From the NCBI GenBank assembly GCA_030268105.1, contig BSDZ01000086.1:3736501-3800500 (forward strand): a DNA stretch of 64,000 nt, written 5' to 3'. Below are positions 57,593 to 64,000 of this stretch, in pieces (position 1 is the stretch's first letter; every line of letters starts with the position of its first letter). Source of the DNA: Volvox africanus (lineage: Eukaryota > Chlorophyta > Chlorophyceae > Chlamydomonadales > Volvocaceae). Position numbers and translations under genes: made by a program. Below the pieces are notes generated by a model. The model worked only from the letters and a program-made list of their open reading frames with translations, did not search any database and was not told the origin of the DNA.

Positions 57593-60500
57593 TCACGTGT
57601 CTTCCGGGATGCGCCAGTACTTGTGATCGTAGGTTCCGCTCAGCTCGTAACCGACGCCAACGACCACACCAGAAATCTGCATAGTTGCCGTCGTGAGCAG
57701 CGGAAGTCGTGAACATGTAAGAGATAGATGCTATCAAGTGATGAACGTCCAGGATCGCGTAACAGGGGGGACTAAAGTCAATTGGACTTTGCGTTCCTGG
57801 TGCGTATGGCGTGCGGGGAAACCGCCCTGCCACCGCCGGCCGAATAACATCGTCGTGTTTTTACGGGGAATGCAGAAGAAAAATCATGTAGCTTACGTAC
57901 GGCTCCCCCTTCATTTCGAGCTCACATGTGCGCTGGACCCGTACTTGCCTTGAACTTGTGCCCCGCCGTGCGCGTCTCCTGCAGCACCGTGAGGCTCAGG
58001 TCGCAAGTGGTGGCGTTATCCACCCGGGCTGTACGGATGAGGGCCATACTGGTCTGAGAAACCCTTTCCTCATGCCAACTGTCCAAAGTATGTTCAGGGC
58101 ACAAGCAGCCACCCTCACATCTGCGTCCACCGGCAGCACGGTAACGTGAGGAAGTAAAAAGCAATGTGAAGGGATATGTTTATTTGCCGCCATATTCTCA
58201 TACGAAAGGGTAGTGTGATGGTGATGGTGCCCTTGTAACATAGTCAAATATGGGGCTTATGTCACCGTACTCGCTGTCAGTTGGTGGCCACAACTGGAGC
58301 CCCAACTGCCCAGATGTAGTACTGTTTGGGGTACGCAGTTGCGGCAAAAATGTGTTTCTCCGAGCGGGCCGATACCGAAGTAAATACACACCGTCTCCTG
58401 CATCCCCGTTTGTGGCCGGTTCATAAGTTGGCTTCCTGAGGCTTCCATTTTTCATTCGACTGCAGCAGCTGCCGAGGCACCAGTAGTCACACCCTTTTCC
58501 TCTGCAAGGTTATGACACCCTCTGGCCAAGCCCTCCCTTCCCCTTCCCCAGCAGGGGTTAGGGGGGCTTAGGGACGCGTTCACAATCCGCACCTGTCCCG
58601 CCCCTTCGCCTATCCGTCCGTATCTTCGATGGTTAAGCACGGACGCTAACTCCCCGTCCCCCCCTTTCCATTCCCACGTCAATCCCACACACCGGAGGAG
58701 GATCGAACCCATCACGGTCTTGTACGACTTGAAATACTGCAGCAGTACGGGTACGGTAGACACGGCCCTGGAGCCTCCCTCCGCGGCCTGGGGATCCCTT
58801 GTGTCCAGCCGCAATAGGAGGTTGCTGCCCGGATTGGTGGCCACGAAGCCCCACCTGGGCCTCATCTTGCTGCCTTCGTTGGCCCAGGTCCATCCCTCCG
58901 CCGAGACCATTAGGTCGTGGAGGTTGGGACCCGTCAAACACGACGGCGTCGGCGGCGGGAAATTGCCTGTACAGGCGCGCAACGATGGCATTGGTGCACT
59001 GGTACAGCGAGTACAGAGCAGCAGTAGGGCCAGTATCTACCGACTGTCAAGGCAGCTGTCGATCGGCTGACGAGGAGTGGTAACAGTGGTAAGCAATAAA
59101 GCATATCGCCTTGTTTTGTTCAGTTACCGGCGTGTTCATTGCTCCGCACCTTCGTACATGGGCGGCGGCAGGGGCTCATCGTGCTGCAGTACCTCCCCCT
59201 CCGAGGCAGGGTAGTGCACCAGCCCCAATGCAGTCTCCTGAATTAAGTGTGCGGCAAGATCCGCGAGAGTCTTATGCCCCGCATCTCCCGGGTGCGTGTC
59301 AGCGAATGTCTGGTTCCAAAGGAAGTACCTCGTGGGGTCGTGAACGTTGAGGGGGTACAGGGCGTTGCGTAGGGACACGGCGGGCAGGTCGTAGTAGGAA
59401 GCCAAGGCGCCTAAGGAAGGGGCAAGGCGGGGAGAAGGGAGGCGGGATGGCGTGCAGGCGGGATGGAGAATTAAACCAGAGGGCTCAAGAGGATATCGGG
59501 AAACCAGCATATCCAATTGCAGAAGGCCGCGGGGAAGAAGCGAGACATCGAAGTTCGTTTTGCAAAGGCTTTCAAAGCTGGACGAGACAGGCGCTTCCAG
59601 GTGGACGTCAGAATTGGTCCCGCAAACACACTGACCCAAGACTGACACATCGCACACACGACATGAATAGTACATGTCCCCATTTCGCTGACAAACAATA
59701 CAAAACTTAAAAGACGGTGCTATGAAGTAAAGGAGCAGCACCGGCATGCAAAGGAAAGGTCCACACAGACGTCCGTGAGCCGACCGAGGCGTCCACGATA
59801 TTGAGCACGTACCTTGCACGTCCTCACTGTCGCAGTAGCGAGAGCCATTACCAGTACCATGGGAGGGGTCCGGGATCAGGTTTCATGCGGCATAGGGGGC
59901 GGGTAGGTGAGACAGGCAACCGGGGGAGGGGCTGTCGGCGGTCCACGAGCACTAATGAAGCCGGACTGCTGCATCTCTCCTGCGGTGTCCAGTGACAGCC
60001 AGCGACGGTAGCCGCATCCCGCATGCATGCGATTCATACTGGGCCCTCGCCGTCACAGCACGACGGCCGCAATGGTAGGGAGCTCACTTACCTGGTGACG
60101 GGAAAAGGGCTGAAGGACGTGGGTCGCAGGTAGGGAACATGCACCAGGACGACCGCGGGTCGCCCCGGCAGTGCCAGCAACCGGCGAATCAACTGCTCAT
60201 GTCCCCCCACAATACTATTCAAAATGAGTTTGTCCACAAAGCCATCCCGGGAGCTGCACCTGCGGGGCAGTAGGAGCGCGGCCGTCTGTCAGCCAGTTGG
60301 CATTCTCGGGTTTCCCAGGTGAGGCGTTCTGAGGGTATCTTCCGGACGTCTTCACGTACGCAACTATGTGGTGTCAGCTTGCGGAAAAAGTACAAGGCCT
60401 TGGAATGCATGACCGCATGCACACACGTCTTGAGAGTCAGCATGTAAATAGCGCCGGGGAGGGGTAAAGCAGGACGGAGGGCGAAAAACGCGAGCTGCAA

Positions 60501-62078
60501 TTGAATGGCCAGGGAAATCCCTAGCAAGCCGTAAAGCCGTTTGAGACGCAAGGTCGTTGGCGAGGTGTGCGTCACTTCCCGTCCTCAGCTCAGTTAAGAT
60601 GGCGGATGTTCCATGTGGGCTTTCATTCCCCCGAGGTGCTCTGCCAGCAGCCGGACATCAGACAATGATATGCCGACTCCGCTCCAACCTGACCCGATCT
60701 CGGAGCGGCCTTCCACGCCGCACCCATCCATGCGTTCACCGCCCGCATCACCCTCCCGCACCCACTCCACAAACACCAGATCGACGTCAGGGTCCACGGA
60801 GTGGTCCAAACACAGCAGCATATAATTGGAGGTTGTGCCGGGCACACAGCCGTTGCGCCCAGAGACCTCTCCAGGGGCCGCGGACGCCTGATTGACCAGT
60901 GGCGGGCAGAACAGGAGGCATGGCATGTAAGATATATGTACATACACTTACCGGGGTCCAAGGATTCCGAAGGGAGAATGTACACATTCGGAGGAGTGGG
61001 AGGAGAGAAGACGCACCAGGTGAAGTGTGCCGTTGTGACCTCTGCGCTCACATCATGTCCTGAACCCAACCCAGCCAAGAGCTGATCCAAAAGGTAATTT
61101 GCGTGCTGCATGTGCCAAGGAAGGGCGATGTCACCGCATGCACATCCCTTTCCTTCGTGTCATTAGCTTGCCGTCCTCCGTCCCCCTCATCTTCTTCTTC
61201 ATATCCGTCTCATCCCTTTACCCCTGCCTGCTTCGTGATCATGACGCGCCCTCACGATGTAAGTGATGGAGACACCGGGCAGGAAAACTCCCCCGACACG
61301 CAGCGGACTTTGATAACATGTGGTAACGAATCGAAGTGAGTGGAGGGCGGAGGGTGCGCCTCAGCCTGCAGTTTCACACAACAGCCACAATGGCCCCCTG
61401 CCAGCATCGTTTTCGGAGATATATGCATAAAAACCATGATGACTGACCATGATGACCATGATGACCATGGCCATGCTCCGTCGTACTTCATGGGCAGGTA
61501 CAGACCAGAGGGAACGTGTCCGGAAGAAATTGTGGGTGTTTGGATGGGGGTTGTGGAATACGTACCAGCCAATTCATGAAGACACTGAACCAGTCGGTTT
61601 TGCCATGTGTGCCAGCTCCCTCGCCCCAGCTGATACTGAAGGACGTATTTCAGATATACATGGGGAATAAGAGGAGAAACGATAGCTTCATTCACCATGC
61701 ACTGATTAAATGTGGGTCCCCGTACAATGTTGCTTGCGGCCTTGCTTACCTCCCGCCCACCACCCCGACCTTCAGGGGCCGCGAGCCTTTGACTAAGTCA
61801 GAGACGAAGGATCGGACGCGGATTCCTGTGCCGAGATGCTCGAGTCCATCCCTGAGTTGAAGCTCTGGTAAGAGGAAGCGATAACGGAGGAGGCGAGCTA
61901 TCAAGCGTGACGCAGACGAGTCGAGTCCCCGAATGGTTTTGCTCCACAAAAGGTTGCGTGCTATTGGGCAGCAATGCTGACCCGTGGGAAGCTCAGGACG
62001 GGTGATGGGAAGTGACTGCACTAAGAATGACTGAAGTAGAAGCAACGCGGCTTGGATCCAACAAAATTGCACGTACAT
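57593..62078 (-). CDS. Secreted SGNH/GDSL-type hydrolase
   Basis: Nine exons (minus): 62078-61750, 61635-61566, 60887-60724, 60259-60092, 59826-59813, 59410-59150, 58966-58693, 58120-57949 and 57676-57593. Every phase agrees, giving about 511 residues. The start has a hydrophobic leader (IQAALLLLQSFLVQS), so the protein is probably secreted or membrane-anchored. PLKVGVVGG|SISWGEGAG is block I with the catalytic Ser. NGCVPGTTSNY carries the oxyanion Gly/Asn block. DVDLVFVEW and PAVVLVHVPYLRP follow. The Asp-His pair is TFADTHPGDAGHKTLADL. A C-terminal beta-rich part ends HKFK|ISGVVVGV, as in plant and algal members with a C-terminal sandwich domain. One exon is only 14 nt and the last intron has a GC donor. 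The substrate is unknown; an ester in the cell wall or matrix is a fair guess. An extra exon between 61566 and 60887 is possible. Confidence 0.85.
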
Positions 62079-63767
62079 ATCTTGCCGTAACCATACAAAG
62101 ATGCAAGATGTTTAAGGATCTTCAAATTTTTACAAAAATAATTCTTGTGAAAGACGGAAAGTCCCCGTCAAGTTCATGGGAGGTCGCCAAACGATCGTTA
62201 AAATATACCCAGTAAAAAACGTTCAGACGAAACATATGTGCGAAGTATGGTTCACCTAAAAAGAAAATAATAAAACGAAATCCATGCCGAATCTAACAAG
62301 CAAGTAGCAGTATAAGCGCAGAAAACATGTGTAAGGTAGGAATTCGGTCACGCTAGGTTGTTATTTACAGATCTCGTGTTTGGGAAAAAATTTCAGGCCT
62401 CATTCCGCCCTTCTCGTTCTGCTGAGCAAGTAACGGTCATCGGTAATATCATCCTATATGGATGATGCGACGTATCGGGGCATGCGATATATGTGAGCAA
62501 AGTGGATGGGAAAGCGAAAGATTACAATATGCGACTCAAGTCGGGCTGATCATGCAAATGCACCGACATTTGTGTCCACACTCAACAGCCAAGCAAGCCT
62601 ATGTTTGAAGTTGTAACCACCAGCCATAACTCACACGTACATTAAGAACAGCTGTCAGTCACAACAAATGCAGGCAAACCACAAGGCTGTCAGGTGCTGC
62701 CTCCGCCGCCGCCAGGAATCGGTGCCCACTTCTTCTCCCCTCAGCAACCAACAGGGCTCCCTCGCCTCCTCCGCCTCTGCCACCGCCACCCGCTCCCGGC
62801 TAGACCAAGATCTCCGTCCCTGCTGCTTCCGTCGCCACCACATCTACCCCTAAGCCCCCGACGTTGAATAGAAGATAAGACAAGATGAATATATCGGGGG
62901 TATGAAGTGTTAAGCAATATTGAATATGAAGACAGTCCAAGAAAGGCAGGGAAATGTCAGGAAATGTCATGCAGCCGCAATCTAAGTTTAAGGGTGACGT
63001 ACTGAGGCCCCGTTGCTGTAAAATGAGAACAGATGATGGGTAATACGAGGTCCATCACCTGTCAGCCGAGGTCATGCCCGGTGCGGCATGGCCCTGCAGC
63101 GCGGCCACCGACGACGCGATACAGGTATGCCTCATAAATGGCATCCAGCTACCGTTAATTGCTATGTATCGCATCATCGCACGTAACACACCCCATTGTC
63201 CTGAGAGGGAAGCACTGACACGACAAGTAGGACAGGCACGCAGAAGTACAATAGCATTACGATAGCAGCAGTACATGGCACACCACTTGAAACAGAACAC
63301 AGCACGAGGCATATCATAGTAATGTCATTTCGTATGCTTGCCCCAAATGTATGCTTGGCAAGCCTGGCCCTGTGTTGTCGTCCCCAGTGATCGTTGTGTC
63401 GGATGTGTACGGCAATTGTTTTTGGTTGAGATGCTGCTCAGCTAGCCCTAGCTAGTTTAGTAGAAAGTAGCTAGCCTCCATTATCCTAAATGGTCATACA
63501 ATACCCGTTCTCGCCCAGGGCTCTATGCTAGACTTGATCAACATCAAGAGTGCTAATCGCTGCTTGGACCATCGGACCATCAGACCATCGGACCATCGAC
63601 AAATGGCCGCAAAAAAATGAGACTAAAGACAGGCAGGCAATACCCTTGGTCCCCGCGGTCCCTAGTCGGGTTGCTGATGCCCGGTGAATTTCGGGAGGTA
63701 TTGACAATATGACTCCCTAGGGGACATCTCGGGGTCCATAGAAAACTTGGAAGCAAACTTCACAATA
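62079..63767. other. Intergenic region
   Basis: About 1.7 kb without a recognised gene. The first part is the promoter side of the SGNH hydrolase. A short ACCATCGG-type repeat is present at 63567-63600. Confidence 0.45.
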
Positions 63768-64000
63768 TCAGCGGTAACTTGGCTGCCCTGCAGCAGCCTC
63801 CAGAAGCTTTGCGAAAACTGATTTGGAAGGGGCCGCAATAGAGGCCCGGCCACACAACCGCGACCCGAACACCTCCACAAACGTGTCCCGGATACCCGAA
63901 GGGCCAGGAATCAAAACCGTTGGCTGGTTGTAGTATTTGCAGCTGGAGTGCAGCCGCTCCCCTAGCTTCGTGGGAGTGGTCGGCGATGTCGCTGCCGGGG
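63768..64000 (-). CDS. C-terminal exon of an unidentified gene (5' part beyond window)
   Basis: An open frame runs in from the right edge to a TGA at 63770-63768, encoding 76 residues. It contains LGERLHSSCKYYNQPTVLIP, then GPSGIRDTFVEVFGSRL and ends KLLEAAAGQPSYR. Codon use is G/C-ending and the composition looks like an ordered domain rather than chance sequence. I do not recognise the family. There may be further exons to the right. Confidence 0.45.
   Translation of the reverse strand, partial: PAATSPTTPTKLGERLHSSCKYYNQPTVLIPGPSGIRDTFVEVFGSRLCGRASIAAPSKSVFAKLLEAAAGQPSYR

Overview
This is nuclear DNA of a flagellated green alga, most likely a volvocine (Chlamydomonadales). Genes are split by many introns of about 60-700 bp with donors such as GTGCG, GTACGG, GTAAGG and GTGAG. 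Coding exons are rich in G/C at third codon positions and carry poly-Gln and poly-Ala runs. Several genes have a TGTAA box 100-450 bp after the stop, the algal polyadenylation signal. Two genes belong to ciliary families (a PG-rich repeat protein and an RP2 homologue). All gene models below were built by hand, joining exons only where splice signals and codon phase agree.

Layout, left to right. (1) Minus, 3516 to beyond the left edge: membrane-anchored protein with two rhodanese-like domains, both without the catalytic Cys. (2) Plus, 3956-6956: histidine phosphatase with a long internal insert and a GC-AG intron. (3) Minus, 21477-7801: a 23-exon, roughly 2,480-residue PG-rich (SHIPPO-type) repeat protein. 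(4) Plus, 21886-26239: a low-complexity, Gln/Ala/Arg-rich protein of unknown function. (5) Plus, 29230-30640: the 3' part of a PAK1IP1/MAK11-type WD40 gene. (6) Plus, 32158-37088: an 11-exon armadillo-like protein with an EF-hand-like tail. (7) Plus, 38579-42365: an RP2 (TBCC-domain) homologue. (8) Plus, about 42369-44078: an internal, more N-terminal part of the same PAK1IP1-type gene as item 5. (9) Minus, 48458-46198: COQ11-like NAD(P)-binding protein with a mitochondrial-type leader. (10) Plus, 50816-52109: NAC-beta/BTF3. (11) Minus, about 56243-54440: magnesium-dependent phosphatase 1 (MDP1). (12) Minus, 62078-57593: secreted SGNH-type hydrolase with a 14-nt microexon. (13) Minus, 63768 to the right edge: last exon of an unidentified gene.

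Two pairs sit head to head over about 0.4 kb and probably share promoter regions (items 1/2 and 3/4). The genes are ordinary eukaryotic loci and show no operon logic. The most unusual feature is the PAK1IP1-type gene. The exon ending at 44078 joins in phase and in domain order to the exon starting at 29230, about 15 kb upstream on the same strand, while its 5' exons are absent. That points to a rearranged or mis-ordered assembly, or a rearranged locus. Most gene-free stretches hold only microsatellites and anonymous sequence; no transposon, CRISPR array, rRNA or tRNA was recognised.
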